Origin: Nocardioides aromaticivorans
GTDB taxonomy: Bacteria; Actinomycetota; Actinomycetes; Propionibacteriales; Nocardioidaceae
Direction of reading: 5' to 3'
Assembly (NCBI RefSeq): GCF_013408525.1
Contig: NZ_JACBZM010000001.1
Span: forward strand, 2,418,001-2,482,000
DNA: 64,000 nt
The first letter of the stretch is position 1. Each line of letters begins with the position of its first letter. Positions 24,970 to 33,269 of this stretch are shown one piece after another. A program made the position numbers and the translations under genes. The notes under the pieces were generated by a model that was not told where the DNA came from, did no database searches, and saw nothing but the letters and a program-made list of their open reading frames with translations.

Positions 24970-25120
24970 GACGATGTTCCTTCCGGGAGCTGCGCGGCGG
25001 GGAGTTCGCCGCTTCGGCTTGACGGAGGGAGGAGCGCTCGGGATCGGGTCCTGATACACGGGGACCCAGGAAAATTCCGGTGCTGGCGTACGCCGCCGGG
25101 CTCGGGGCAGGATCGGCGCC

Positions 25121-25663
25121 ATGACCGATGCCGGCCCGCCGCCCTATCCCGCCCCGCCGTCGCACGACTTCGGTCCGCCGGCGCCCTTCGGCTCACCGGG
25201 GCCCGGATCGCCGGGTTCGTCCGGCTTCCCGGGCTCTCCGAGGCGCCGGTCGATGGTGTTGCGCCACATCGTCGGTCCTCTGGTCGCGCTCGTGGCCACG
25301 CCGATCGGGCTGGCCCTCGTGGACTACGGAGCCGAGAAGTACCTCCGCAACGTCTACGCCTTCGCCGACTCCGGCTGGTCCGCGGAGCTGTTGTGGCTGT
25401 TCGGCGGCGGGATCTTCCTGACCGTCGCGGCCCTGTCCGCCCGACTGTCCGGGCTCGGCCCGGTGCTCGCCGCGATCGTGTGGGGGCTCGCCCCGTTCCT
25501 GTGGTTCGTGTCCGACGCGGGCAGCTTCTACGACTTCTCCCAGGACCTGCCCTCGACCCACTTCTGGTTCGGCTACGCGCCGGTCGAGTTCCCGCTCCTC
25601 GGCGCCCTGCTGCTGGGCGCCGGGATCGCGGGGCGGTGGCGCGGGCGCGTCGTACCTGGCTGA
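25121..25663 (+). CDS. Small membrane protein with Pro/Gly-rich N-terminus
   Basis: 180 residues. The first 40 are a Pro/Gly/Ser-rich cytoplasmic stretch (PPPYPAPPSHDFGPPAPFG). Four hydrophobic helices follow (GPLVALVATPIGLALV; LLWLFGGGIFLTVAALSA; LAAIVWGLAPFLWFV; LLGALLLGAGIAG). Proteins of this plan are common and uncharacterised in actinobacteria. The stop lies in a 12-bp exact tandem duplication (GTACCTGGCTGA twice, 25652-25675). Confidence 0.65.
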   Translation: MTDAGPPPYPAPPSHDFGPPAPFGSPGPGSPGSSGFPGSPRRRSMVLRHIVGPLVALVATPIGLALVDYGAEKYLRNVYAFADSGWSAELLWLFGGGIFLTVAALSARLSGLGPVLAAIVWGLAPFLWFVSDAGSFYDFSQDLPSTHFWFGYAPVEFPLLGALLLGAGIAGRWRGRVVPG

Positions 25664-25717
25664 GTACCTGGCTGAGGCGGATTCGACGTATCAGCGGTAC
25701 TGGCTCGCGGGTCCTCG

Positions 25718-26326
25718 ATGCGGGACGATGCAACCGTGCCAGAGCCGCTGTCCACGCTCGTCCCCGCAGCGCGGGAAGGAGACCAGCATGCGTGGGACGC
25801 GATCGTCGATCGTTTCCTGCCCCTGGTGGGCGCGATCGTTCGCGGCCACCGGCTCTCGGAGGTGGATGGGGACGACGTCAGCCAGACGGTGTGGCTGCGA
25901 CTGGTGGAACACCTCGGTGACCTGCGGGAGCCGGACGCCCTGCCGGGCTGGATCCGTACGACGACCCGCAACGAGTGCCTGCGCCTGCTCGCCGCGCGGG
26001 GCCGGGTCCGCCCGGTCGACCCGCAGGAGGACGGTGCGGCCGGCGGCCTGGACGCCGTCGAGGACGACGTGGCCGGCGACGACCTGCTCGCCGCCGAGCG
26101 CCGCCAGCTGCTGCGCGACGCGCTCGACGAGCTCCCGGCGGGCCGTCGCGACCTGCTCCTCCTGCTGCTCGAGGACCCGCCGGTCGGCTACGAGGAGATC
26201 AGCCGCCGGCTCGGGATCCCGATCGGCAGCATCGGACCGACCCGCGCCCGGGCGCTCGACCAGCTGCGTCGTACCCGGTCCCTGCGGGGCCTGGGACCTG
26301 ATCTCGTGGGAGGGGAGAGGTCATGA
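25718..26326 (+). CDS. ECF-like sigma-70 family RNA polymerase sigma factor
   Basis: 202 residues. A region-2 core (DAIVDRFLPLVGAIVRGHRL, DDVSQTVWLRLVEHLGDLREPDALPGWIRTTTRNECLRLL) and a region-4 helix-turn-helix (LPAGRRDLLLLLLEDPPVGYEEISRRLGIPIGSIGPTRARALDQLRR) identify an ECF-type sigma factor. An ATG at 25718 is used; a GTG six codons downstream is possible. The stop overlaps the next gene (ATGA), so that product is a probable partner. The pair lies beside the subtilase and CHAT genes, which it may switch on. Confidence 0.85.
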   Translation: MRDDATVPEPLSTLVPAAREGDQHAWDAIVDRFLPLVGAIVRGHRLSEVDGDDVSQTVWLRLVEHLGDLREPDALPGWIRTTTRNECLRLLAARGRVRPVDPQEDGAAGGLDAVEDDVAGDDLLAAERRQLLRDALDELPAGRRDLLLLLLEDPPVGYEEISRRLGIPIGSIGPTRARALDQLRRTRSLRGLGPDLVGGERS

Positions 26327-26805
26327 GTGAGTGGGACGACCTGAGCAAGCTCGACGACGACGCGCTGATGGCGCTGCTCGACGAGGCGGTCAAGGAGGCG
26401 GACGCCGTCCCGGACCGCCGCCGTGAGGCCGCCCGCGCCGCCTTCACCTGGCGCTCGGTGGACGACGAGCTCGCGGAGCTGCTGCACGACTCCGCACTGG
26501 ACGCCGGTGCGGCCGTGCGCTCCTCTGCCGGTGCCCCACGCTCGCTGGCCTTCGGCCGCAGCGGGCTGACCCTCGAGGTCGAGGTCGACGGCGACCAGGT
26601 GCTCGGCGAGGTGATCGCCTCCGGCGTCGCCATGGAGGCCGAGGGACTCACGTCGGTGACCCTGCAGCGCCCGGAGGCCCCCGATGTCACCACCACCGTC
26701 GACGGAGCCGGCTTCTTCCGGTTCGCCGGGGTGGGGACCGGTGCGGCGCGGTTCGTGGTCGAGCGGGGTGGGTGGTCGCTCACCACGCCCTGGGTCACCC
26801 TCTGA
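26323..26805 (+). CDS. Sigma-factor-coupled protein with C-terminal Ig-like/carboxypeptidase-regulatory-like domain
   Basis: 160 residues, no membrane segment. An acidic helical N-terminus (WDDLSKLDDDALMALLDEAVKEA) precedes a beta-rich C-terminal region with repeated strands (LTLEVEVDGDQVLGEV, TVDGAGFFRFAGVGTGAARFVVERGGW) resembling a carboxypeptidase-regulatory-like fold. It is translationally coupled to the sigma factor. It has no zinc-binding HxxxCxxC motif, so it is not a classical anti-sigma factor. A role as a sigma-factor modulator or reporter of ligand state is inference from position. Confidence 0.6.
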   Translation: MSEWDDLSKLDDDALMALLDEAVKEADAVPDRRREAARAAFTWRSVDDELAELLHDSALDAGAAVRSSAGAPRSLAFGRSGLTLEVEVDGDQVLGEVIASGVAMEAEGLTSVTLQRPEAPDVTTTVDGAGFFRFAGVGTGAARFVVERGGWSLTTPWVTL

Positions 26806-26863
26806 CCGCTCGGGATCTCGTTCGGCGCCTCGTGGGGCGGCTCGTTCGTGGATGGCCGGGTTT

Positions 26864-26984
26864 GCGTCATACGAAGCGCGCGCTGGGGCGGCCGTTTCGT
26901 ATGACGTCCCGGGCTGGCCAGGTGGGTGCCGGCGGGGACGTCATACGAATCGAGCCTTCGAGCGACCGTTTCGTATGACGTCCC
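26864..26984. repeat. Two copies of palindromic element family B
   Basis: TCATACGAA (26867-26875) pairs with TTCGTATGA (26896-26904). In the second copy, GGGACGTCATACGAA (26935-26949) pairs perfectly over 15 bp with 26970-26984, around a 20-nt loop. Same family as the array at 14331-14600. They sit between the sigma-factor pair and the subtilase stop. Confidence 0.85.
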
Positions 26985-27002
26985 GCCGCGGCCTGCCTCA
27001 AC

Positions 27003-27040
27003 GGTGGTCGAGGGGGTTGCGCAGCAACCGTCACGAGACC
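27003..27040. repeat. REP-like family A element
   Basis: GGTGGTCGAGG...GGTTGC-GCA-GCAACC...CACGAGACC. The central 6-3-6 hairpin is perfect and the outer arms match the units at 13535-13636 and the copies at 55475 and 59966. It lies 28 bp from the subtilase stop and may work as its 3' end. Confidence 0.78.
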
Positions 27041-27068
27041 CCCGGGCCCGTGCGCCGGGCGCCACCAC

Positions 27069-28505
27069 TCAGGTCAGCGGACCGACGATCTGGATGTCCT
27101 CACCGATCCGGGCGTCGTACTCGGTGATCGCGGTCTGCCGTACGACGTCCCACGCCGCTCGCGCGGTGAGGCCGTTGTCGCGCATCTCGGCGGCGATCAG
27201 CCCGGTGACGATCGGGGTCGAGAAGGACGTACCGCTCCACTGGGCGAGCCCGTCGAACTGCCGGACCTGCCCGGCGTTGGGCGGCTCGTGGCAGGTGTAG
27301 GTCCCCTTGGGGAAGGCATTCACCAGGTTGCGGCCACGGGCGTAGATCGATACCCAGTCCTTGCCGAAGTTGGAGAAGTCGGAGACCTTCTTGTCGGGGT
27401 CGACGGAGCCGACGGAGACCACCCAGTCGAAGGCGGCCGGCCAGAACGGCTTGTTGCTCGAGTCGTTGCCGGCCGCTGCGACGATCAGGACGTCCTCGCG
27501 CTCCGCAAGCTTGTTCTCGGTGCCGAGCACCTCGAACGCCACTGAAGTGAAGTCGTCCCGTGTGTGGGTGCCGGCAGAGATGCTGATGATCTGGGGATGG
27601 TCGTCGTCGTTGATCGCCTGGTGGAGCTGCTCGACGATCTCAAGCTCGAACACGGCGCCACCCTTCGTGAGCACGCCCTCGACCTCGACGCGGGTGTCTG
27701 GGGCGAGGCAGCTGATGACCCCGGCCACGAACGTGCCGTGGCCGGCGTACGGGTGGATGTTGTCGAAGTCGACTACCTCGACATCGTCGAGATCGGCGAG
27801 GACGTCGCCCTTCTCCAACCAAGGAGACTCCGGGCTGTCCAGCGCCTCGACCCACAAACCGGTGTCGACAACCGAAACACGAACTCGGTCCTTGTCGGCA
27901 ACGTCTGTCCGAGAGCGTTTCGGCGGCGGCCACGGCGTAGCCCGGCGGGAGCGAGGTGTCTCGGGCTCGGTCGCGGGGCAGAGCTGTCCGCGCGGCGTCA
28001 CGTAGACCACGTGGTCCGGCGTTGCGGAGCCGCGCTCCAGAACCTTGGATTCCTCCAGCTCGGCCAGCGTGGCGAGTACGTCGTCCCGTTGGTCGACTCG
28101 TGCCGGCAGAGCGGCCAGGACCAGACCGGGTACGCGGGTCTCGCGGCCTTCCAGGCGTCCGGTGAATCGTTCACGATTCTCATCCGCGCTGAAGTACTTC
28201 TCGAGCTTTCCGAAGTCTCTCCGTCGAACGAGTGCGTGCCCCGTCCGGTAGAGGTAGTGGACGTCGGCGTCGTCGGTCGGGGGTTCGATGCCCTCCACGG
28301 GACCGCCGGACACTGGTAAGCCGGCCTCTTCGAAGGCTCGGCGGACGATGCCGACCTGAATGCGCAATCTTTCCGCTGCGTCCTTGGAATCCGGCCGTGG
28401 TCCCCCTTCGCCGGGCCGAATTCCACCCGGGCGGGGAAACCGCCACTTCCGGATCAGGTCGCGCAGGATGCCGATGGGGAATGCGGGACGCGCAGGTTCT
28501 TCCAT
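27069..28505 (-). CDS. Cytoplasmic S8 (subtilisin-like) serine protease of the sigma/CHAT island
   Basis: 478 residues with no signal peptide or membrane helix, so it acts in the cytoplasm. The catalytic set is complete: D214 in VVDTGL, H256 in GHGTFVAGV, oxyanion N347 in AAGND and S427 in SGTSFSTP. The first 200 residues are a separate, polar region that could be an inhibitory prodomain or sensor. The ATG follows GAGGAG by 5 nt and is divergent from the CHAT gene, with 92 bp between starts. The N-terminal half has clearly lower GC at third positions than the C-terminal half. A protease paired with a caspase-like CHAT protease suggests a proteolytic cascade, but substrates are unknown. Confidence 0.85.
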   Translation of the reverse strand: MEEPARPAFPIGILRDLIRKWRFPRPGGIRPGEGGPRPDSKDAAERLRIQVGIVRRAFEEAGLPVSGGPVEGIEPPTDDADVHYLYRTGHALVRRRDFGKLEKYFSADENRERFTGRLEGRETRVPGLVLAALPARVDQRDDVLATLAELEESKVLERGSATPDHVVYVTPRGQLCPATEPETPRSRRATPWPPPKRSRTDVADKDRVRVSVVDTGLWVEALDSPESPWLEKGDVLADLDDVEVVDFDNIHPYAGHGTFVAGVISCLAPDTRVEVEGVLTKGGAVFELEIVEQLHQAINDDDHPQIISISAGTHTRDDFTSVAFEVLGTENKLAEREDVLIVAAAGNDSSNKPFWPAAFDWVVSVGSVDPDKKVSDFSNFGKDWVSIYARGRNLVNAFPKGTYTCHEPPNAGQVRQFDGLAQWSGTSFSTPIVTGLIAAEMRDNGLTARAAWDVVRQTAITEYDARIGEDIQIVGPLT

Positions 28506-28597
28506 GACCGCTCCTCAGCGTGGAAACGGACGGCACGTGGCCGGCCGGCGGCGCTAACGTAGTGCTGCTCGGCCGGTCGCGTAAAGGAGCAGATCCT
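28506..28597. promoter_or_regulatory. Divergent promoter region between subtilase and CHAT genes
   Basis: 92 bp with both ribosome-binding sites: GAGGAG toward the subtilase and AAAGGAG (28583-28589) 8 nt before the CHAT GTG. No clear -35/-10 pair was recognised, which would fit use of a dedicated sigma factor such as the one at 25718-26326; that link is inference. Confidence 0.4.
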
Positions 28598-31120
28598 GTG
28601 GAGGAGCTGTTGGCGCTGGCGCTCGAGAATCCGGATGAAGCGGTGCTGCAGGCGGAGCAGGTTCTTGCCACGAGGGCGGACCCGTGGGCGCGGTCCTTTG
28701 CCAACCAGTGCCTCGGAATCGTCTACCGGGACAGGGGATTGACCGAGGAATCGGTGCGGAGACTCCGGGATGCGCTGTCGGACGCGGCCGCTGCCCACTC
28801 GCCAGACCGGCGACGGGATGTCCGCGCGACCTACGCCGGCGCGCTCGCATATGCCGGTCGGACCGCGGCCGCGCTCCACCAGTTCGCGAGGGCGTTGGAC
28901 GGCGCGAACGGTGAGCTGGAAGCAACGATCCGGATGAGGAAGGCAGGCGTGCTGGCGCTCATCGGCCGCCACGCCGACGCGGTCCCCGAGCTGGTCCGCG
29001 CACTTGAAGTTTTGCCCGCGACGTCGAGCGTCGAATGGCAGGCCAGGACCCGGATCTGGCTCGGTTACCTGCAACTCTGCCTGGGTCATCTCGACGTTGC
29101 GGAACGGGAGGTGCTGCGCGCCAAGGAGATGCTCCGAGGTTCGGAAGCCAGCATGCTCAGGCTGACGGCAATCGAGAACCTCGCCGAGATCGCCGTCGCA
29201 GGGGGAAACCTGGCGCGGGGCCTCCAACTCTTCGGGGACGCGTTGGCCGAGTACGCGCAGGTGGGCGCAGTTCCTCGATTCGTGGTCGTCGACCTCCTGG
29301 CGGCGACCTACCTGTCCGCGGGGCTCGTTGCGGACGCAGCGGACCTGCTCGACAAGTTCGTCGGTACGCCGCTGCCGGTCGTTGAGCAGGCCGAGCTCCA
29401 CCTCCGGCAGTCCAGCACTCTCCTGGCTGCTGGAGACCTCAGTCGAGCTCACGACATCGCAATCCGCTCGGCCGAGATGTTCCAGAAGCAGGGGCGTACT
29501 TGGTTCGAGCGAAGGGCACGACTCGTCGCGGCGGCTTCCGGGCACGATGACCCAGACCAGGTCATCTCCTTGGCTCGGGCGCTCGATGCAGAATCGGCGC
29601 GCGAGGCGCCGATGGCCCTGACGCTGGCCGGCCGCCTGTCCCGCCCGCAGGATCGCCTCGCGCTCTGGACCCGTGCGGCGTCGTACCGCACCCACCCCAA
29701 CGCCCTCGTCCGAGCCGCCGCCTGGCACGCCCAGTCCCTCGCCCACGAGGAGCAGCACCACCGCGGCGGCGTCCTCCGCGCGGCCGCCGCGGGCCTCGAC
29801 GCGATCGACGAGCACCGCCGCCTGATCGGGTCCTCCGAGCTCCGCGCCCTCGCCACCACCCACGGCCGCGACCTGACCACGATCGCCCTGCGCCATGCCG
29901 CCACCGACCCGCGCACGCTGCTGAGGTGGAGCGAGCGCACCCGCGCGACCGCCCTCGCCCAGCCGCCGGCGACCTCCGACGCGGCGACGATCCCCGCCTC
30001 CCTCGCCGCGCTCCGCGACAACGGCCGGCGGCTGGCGGAGGCGCGGGCCGAGGGGGAGCCGACGGACGCGCTCGAGCGCGAGCGGCTGCGGCTGGAGCGG
30101 GCGGTCCGCTCCGAGAGCCACACGCTGTCCGCGACGACCGCCGAGCAGCAGAAGCCCCCGACCGTCGAGGAGATCGTTGCCGCGGTCGGTGACGGGTGCC
30201 TCGTGGAGCTCGTCGACGTGGACGGGACCGTGCACGTGCTGGTCACCCACGCCGGCCGTGTACGACGAAAGGTGGCCGGCTCCACCGAGGAGATCGCCGC
30301 GCTGCTCGGCCCCACGCAGATGCTGCTGCGCCGGGCGTCCCGCGGCCGGGCGACCGACATGAGCGCGCTGGGCGGGCAGTTGCAGGAGGCGATCCTCGGC
30401 GACGCGGTGCGCCTCATCGCCGACGGACCGGTCGTGCTCGCCCCGACGGCGCGGCTCCACGGCCTGGCCTGGCCGTTGCTCCCGGTGCTCGGGGACCGGC
30501 CGTTCAGCGTCGTACCGTCGGCCGGGCAGTGGCTGCGCGCCCGCGCCACCCCCCGCCCGGCCGCCACGAGACGCCGGACGGTCCTCGTCAGCGGCCCCGG
30601 TCTCGCCACCGGCGGCGCCGAGGTGCCGCTGCTCGCTGCCAGCCACCCCGACGCGACGCTGCTGGCCGGCAGGGACGCGGCGCTCGAGCGGGTGCTGGAC
30701 CAGCTCGACGGCGCCGACCTCGTCCACCTCGCCGCCCACGGCAACTTCCGCGCCGACAGCCCGCTGTTCTCCGCGCTCGACCTCGCGGACGGGCCGCTGA
30801 CGGTGCACGACCTGGAGCGGGTGCGCCGGGCGCCGTACCGGGTCGTCCTGTCGGCCTGCGAGTCCGGGGTCCTCGCGCCGGTGGGGGCGGAGGAGCTGCT
30901 GGGCCTCGCCGCCGCCCTCTTCTCGCTCGGCACCGCCGGCCTGGTCAGCAGCGTCGCCGAGGTCAACGACACCGCCACCGCCGACCTGATGGTCGAGCTG
31001 CACGCATCCCTCGCGAGCGGTGCCGACCCCGCGACCGCCCTCCACCGGGCGCGCCGGCAGGCGGCCGACGACCCGGTCGCCGCCGGTACCGCCGCCGCCT
31101 TCCTCGCCCTCGGCGTCTGA
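28598..31120 (+). CDS. TPR-CHAT protein (caspase-like cysteine protease)
   Basis: 840 residues. The GTG at 28598 is chosen over one at 28520 because AAAGGAG lies 8 nt upstream. The N-terminal about 480 residues are alpha-helical TPR-like repeats (ANQCLGIVYRDRGLTEESVRRL, AGALAYAGRTAAALHQFARAL). The C-terminal domain is a CHAT protease: H714 in VHLAAHGNF and C754 in VVLSACESG form the caspase-type dyad. There is no membrane segment. Codon use shifts sharply near 29,600-29,680: lower-GC TPR part, very GC-rich CHAT part. It is divergent from the subtilase and near a sigma-factor pair. Likely a sensor protease of a conflict or signalling system. Confidence 0.85.
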   Translation: MEELLALALENPDEAVLQAEQVLATRADPWARSFANQCLGIVYRDRGLTEESVRRLRDALSDAAAAHSPDRRRDVRATYAGALAYAGRTAAALHQFARALDGANGELEATIRMRKAGVLALIGRHADAVPELVRALEVLPATSSVEWQARTRIWLGYLQLCLGHLDVAEREVLRAKEMLRGSEASMLRLTAIENLAEIAVAGGNLARGLQLFGDALAEYAQVGAVPRFVVVDLLAATYLSAGLVADAADLLDKFVGTPLPVVEQAELHLRQSSTLLAAGDLSRAHDIAIRSAEMFQKQGRTWFERRARLVAAASGHDDPDQVISLARALDAESAREAPMALTLAGRLSRPQDRLALWTRAASYRTHPNALVRAAAWHAQSLAHEEQHHRGGVLRAAAAGLDAIDEHRRLIGSSELRALATTHGRDLTTIALRHAATDPRTLLRWSERTRATALAQPPATSDAATIPASLAALRDNGRRLAEARAEGEPTDALERERLRLERAVRSESHTLSATTAEQQKPPTVEEIVAAVGDGCLVELVDVDGTVHVLVTHAGRVRRKVAGSTEEIAALLGPTQMLLRRASRGRATDMSALGGQLQEAILGDAVRLIADGPVVLAPTARLHGLAWPLLPVLGDRPFSVVPSAGQWLRARATPRPAATRRRTVLVSGPGLATGGAEVPLLAASHPDATLLAGRDAALERVLDQLDGADLVHLAAHGNFRADSPLFSALDLADGPLTVHDLERVRRAPYRVVLSACESGVLAPVGAEELLGLAAALFSLGTAGLVSSVAEVNDTATADLMVELHASLASGADPATALHRARRQAADDPVAAGTAAAFLALGV

Positions 31121-31129
31121 GGCCCCTGT

Positions 31130-31196
31130 GCGGTAGTCCCTGACGAAAAGCACCGAGATCCTGCCGATTCCGGTGCTTTTCGTCAGGGACTACCGC
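31130..31196. repeat. 67-bp perfect palindromic element (family C), copy 1
   Basis: Two 26-bp arms (31130-31155 and 31171-31196) are perfect reverse complements, starting GCGGTAGTCCCTGACGAAAA, around a 15-nt loop. A second copy with the same arm and loop lengths lies at 53364-53430. This copy is intergenic, 9 bp after the CHAT stop, and could also terminate transcription. A single unbroken stem of this length is far beyond an ordinary terminator. Confidence 0.92.
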
Positions 31197-31270
31197 AGCG
31201 GGGCGACGGGAGGGACCACCCCGAGCGGCCGCTGGGCGAAACTCCCTCCAGCCCTCCCGGCCGCCCCGCA

Positions 31271-31276
31271 TAGGCT
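31271..31276 (+). promoter_or_regulatory. Probable -10 box for leaderless anthranilate-synthase-type gene
   Basis: TAGGCT ends 6 nt before the ATG at 31283, and no Shine-Dalgarno sequence is present. Confidence 0.45.
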
Positions 31277-31282
31277 TCGCCC

Positions 31283-33199
31283 ATGACTGAACAGCGCCTC
31301 ACTGCCCGGGAAGCCATCACGGCCGTCCAGGGGCACGAGGCGTGGGCGATCATCCGGCGCTCCACCCGCGCGGGCGACCGCGACACCGTCGGCGTCCTCG
31401 GCGGCTCCCGCAGCGTGGTCGAGTCGATCATGGACATCCCGTTGGAGACCGGCGTGCCGGAGCCGGGGCACATCTGCGACCGGCTCGTCGCCGTCCCCTT
31501 CCGCCAGGTCTCCGAGCGCGGCTTCGAGGCCCACGACGACGGCACCCCGCTCGTGGTGGTCGACGTGCAGACCGAGCACGAGTTCTCCGTGGCCGAGGTG
31601 GTCGACGCGATCGACCCGGTGCCGGTCGAGTTCACCGACCGCGGTGGCTTCGAGACGAACGACGAGGACTACGGCAAGCTCGTCGCGCAGATCATCGGCG
31701 AGGAGATCGGCCAGGGCGAGGGCGCCAACCTCGTCATCGGCCGCAACTACCGCGCGGTCGTCGCCGACTTCGGCCCCGACGTCGCGCTCACCGTCTACCG
31801 CCGCCTCCTCGAGCGCGAGCGCGGTGCGTACTGGACCTTCGTCTTCTTCACCGGCGACCGCTTCCTCATCGGCGCCAGCCCCGAGCGGCACGTCTCCGTC
31901 CACGGCGGCGACGTCCGGATGAACCCCATCTCGGGCACCTTCCACCTGCGCCCGCCGGCCGGCGAGACCCGCAGCACGGAGGCGCGGATGCGGGAGTTCC
32001 TCAAGGACGAGAAGGAGATCTACGAGCTCTTCATGGTCGTCGACGAGGAGCTCAAGATGATGTGCGACATCTGCACGGAGGGCGGCCAGGTGCTCGGCCC
32101 GTTCCTCAAGCCGATGACCCACCTCATCCACACCGAGTACCTCCTCGCCGGCCGCACCAGCCGCGACGTCCGCGAGGTCCTCCGGGACACGATGTACGCC
32201 GCCACGGTCACCGGCTCCCCGGTGGAGAACGCCTGCCGGCTGATCAAGCAGTACGAGCCGGAGGGCCGCGGCTACTACGCCTCCGCGCTGGCCCTCTTCG
32301 GCCGCGACGAGGCCGGCGAGCCGGTCCTCGACAGCCCGATCATCCTGCGTACCGCCGACGTCTCGCCCGCCGGTGAGCTGAAGGTGACCGCCGGAGCCAC
32401 GCTCGTGCGCGACTCCGACCCGGCGTACGAGGTCGCCGAGACGCACGCCAAGGCCGGCGGCATCCTCTCCGCCTTCGGCCTCGTGCCGCCGGCCCCGGTG
32501 CCGACGACGGACATCGCCACCCTCGTCGCCGACGAGGAGGTGCTGATCGCGCTCAACAGCCGCAACAACCGGCTCTCCAGCTTCTGGCTCGCCGACCAGG
32601 CCGGCACCCCCGTCGACCCGCGGCTGATCGGGAAGACCGCGGTCATCCTCGACGGCGAGGACGACTTCGTGAACATGCTGCGCCACATGCTCACCCGGAT
32701 GGGCGTGAGCTCGTCGGTCGTCCGCCACGAGGAGTACGTCGACGGGGCGCTCGACGGCTTCGACCTGGTCATCGTCGGGCCGGGCCCCGGTGACCCCCGC
32801 GCCGACGACGACCCCAAGATGGCCAAGCTCCGCGCGGCCGTGCGGTGGCTGCTCGACAACGAGGTGCCGTTCCTCGCGATCTGCCTGGGCCACCAGGCGC
32901 TGTGCCACACGCTCGGCATCCCGCTGGCCTACAAGGACATCGTCTTCCAGGGCACCCAGGCCACCGTCCTGCTCGACGGCCGCCCGGAGAAGGTCGGCTT
33001 CTACAACACCTTCGTCGGCCGGGTCGGCGACGGCGTCGAGCTCCCCGAGGGCGTGAGCGTCGACGCGGACGCCGACACCGGCGACATCAACGCCGTGCGC
33101 GGCCCGCACTTCCGCGGCGTGCAGTTCCACGCCGAGTCGATCCTGACCGAGCACGGCTTCGTGATCGTGCACGACCTGGTGTCCGACGTCCTGCTGTGA
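31283..33199 (+). CDS. Fused TrpE-TrpG/PhzE-type anthranilate (or aminodeoxyisochorismate) synthase
   Basis: 638 residues. Residues about 30-430 are a chorismate-binding domain (NPISGT, DEELKMMCDICTEGG, TVTGSPVENACRLI). Residues about 445-638 are a class-I glutamine amidotransferase with nucleophile C534 in AICLGHQ and H616 in VQFHAES. The single-chain order and the region around NPISGT and CTEGGQVLGPFLKPMTHL resemble PhzE and actinobacterial TrpEG fusions. It converts chorismate plus glutamine to anthranilate or ADIC. No other phenazine genes are nearby, so anthranilate supply is as likely. A TAGGCT box 6 nt upstream suggests a leaderless transcript. Confidence 0.82.
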   Translation: MTEQRLTAREAITAVQGHEAWAIIRRSTRAGDRDTVGVLGGSRSVVESIMDIPLETGVPEPGHICDRLVAVPFRQVSERGFEAHDDGTPLVVVDVQTEHEFSVAEVVDAIDPVPVEFTDRGGFETNDEDYGKLVAQIIGEEIGQGEGANLVIGRNYRAVVADFGPDVALTVYRRLLERERGAYWTFVFFTGDRFLIGASPERHVSVHGGDVRMNPISGTFHLRPPAGETRSTEARMREFLKDEKEIYELFMVVDEELKMMCDICTEGGQVLGPFLKPMTHLIHTEYLLAGRTSRDVREVLRDTMYAATVTGSPVENACRLIKQYEPEGRGYYASALALFGRDEAGEPVLDSPIILRTADVSPAGELKVTAGATLVRDSDPAYEVAETHAKAGGILSAFGLVPPAPVPTTDIATLVADEEVLIALNSRNNRLSSFWLADQAGTPVDPRLIGKTAVILDGEDDFVNMLRHMLTRMGVSSSVVRHEEYVDGALDGFDLVIVGPGPGDPRADDDPKMAKLRAAVRWLLDNEVPFLAICLGHQALCHTLGIPLAYKDIVFQGTQATVLLDGRPEKVGFYNTFVGRVGDGVELPEGVSVDADADTGDINAVRGPHFRGVQFHAESILTEHGFVIVHDLVSDVLL

Positions 33200-33210
33200 C
33201 CCGGCGCCCG

Positions 33211-33250
33211 GTGGTTTCGAGGCTCGCTGGCGCTCGCACCTCAACCAGCG
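33211..33250. repeat. REP-like imperfect palindrome (variant A')
   Basis: TGGTTTCGAGGCTCGC and GCTCGCACCTCAACCA form an imperfect stem around TGGC, between two biosynthetic genes and ending 20 bp before the GTG at 33270. The style is like family A, but the sequence differs. Confidence 0.65.
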
Positions 33251-33269
33251 GGCGCGAGGAGGTCGTGCG

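Noticed and set aside
26323..26805. Zinc-binding anti-sigma factor
   Set aside because: The protein lacks the HxxxCxxC motif and any membrane segment, so only a general sigma-partner role is supported.
30555..30585. Further family-A REP copy in the CHAT gene (CCACGAGACGCC)
   Set aside because: Only the short tail matches; the central hairpin and the GTCGAGGAG arm are absent.
28454..31153. 899-codon frame antisense to the CHAT gene
   Set aside because: Shadow frame; it begins inside the family-C palindrome and covers a gene with clear CHAT motifs on the other strand.
31283..33199. Phenazine biosynthetic cluster
   Set aside because: Only the PhzE-like synthase is present; no phzA/B, D, F or G genes are linked.
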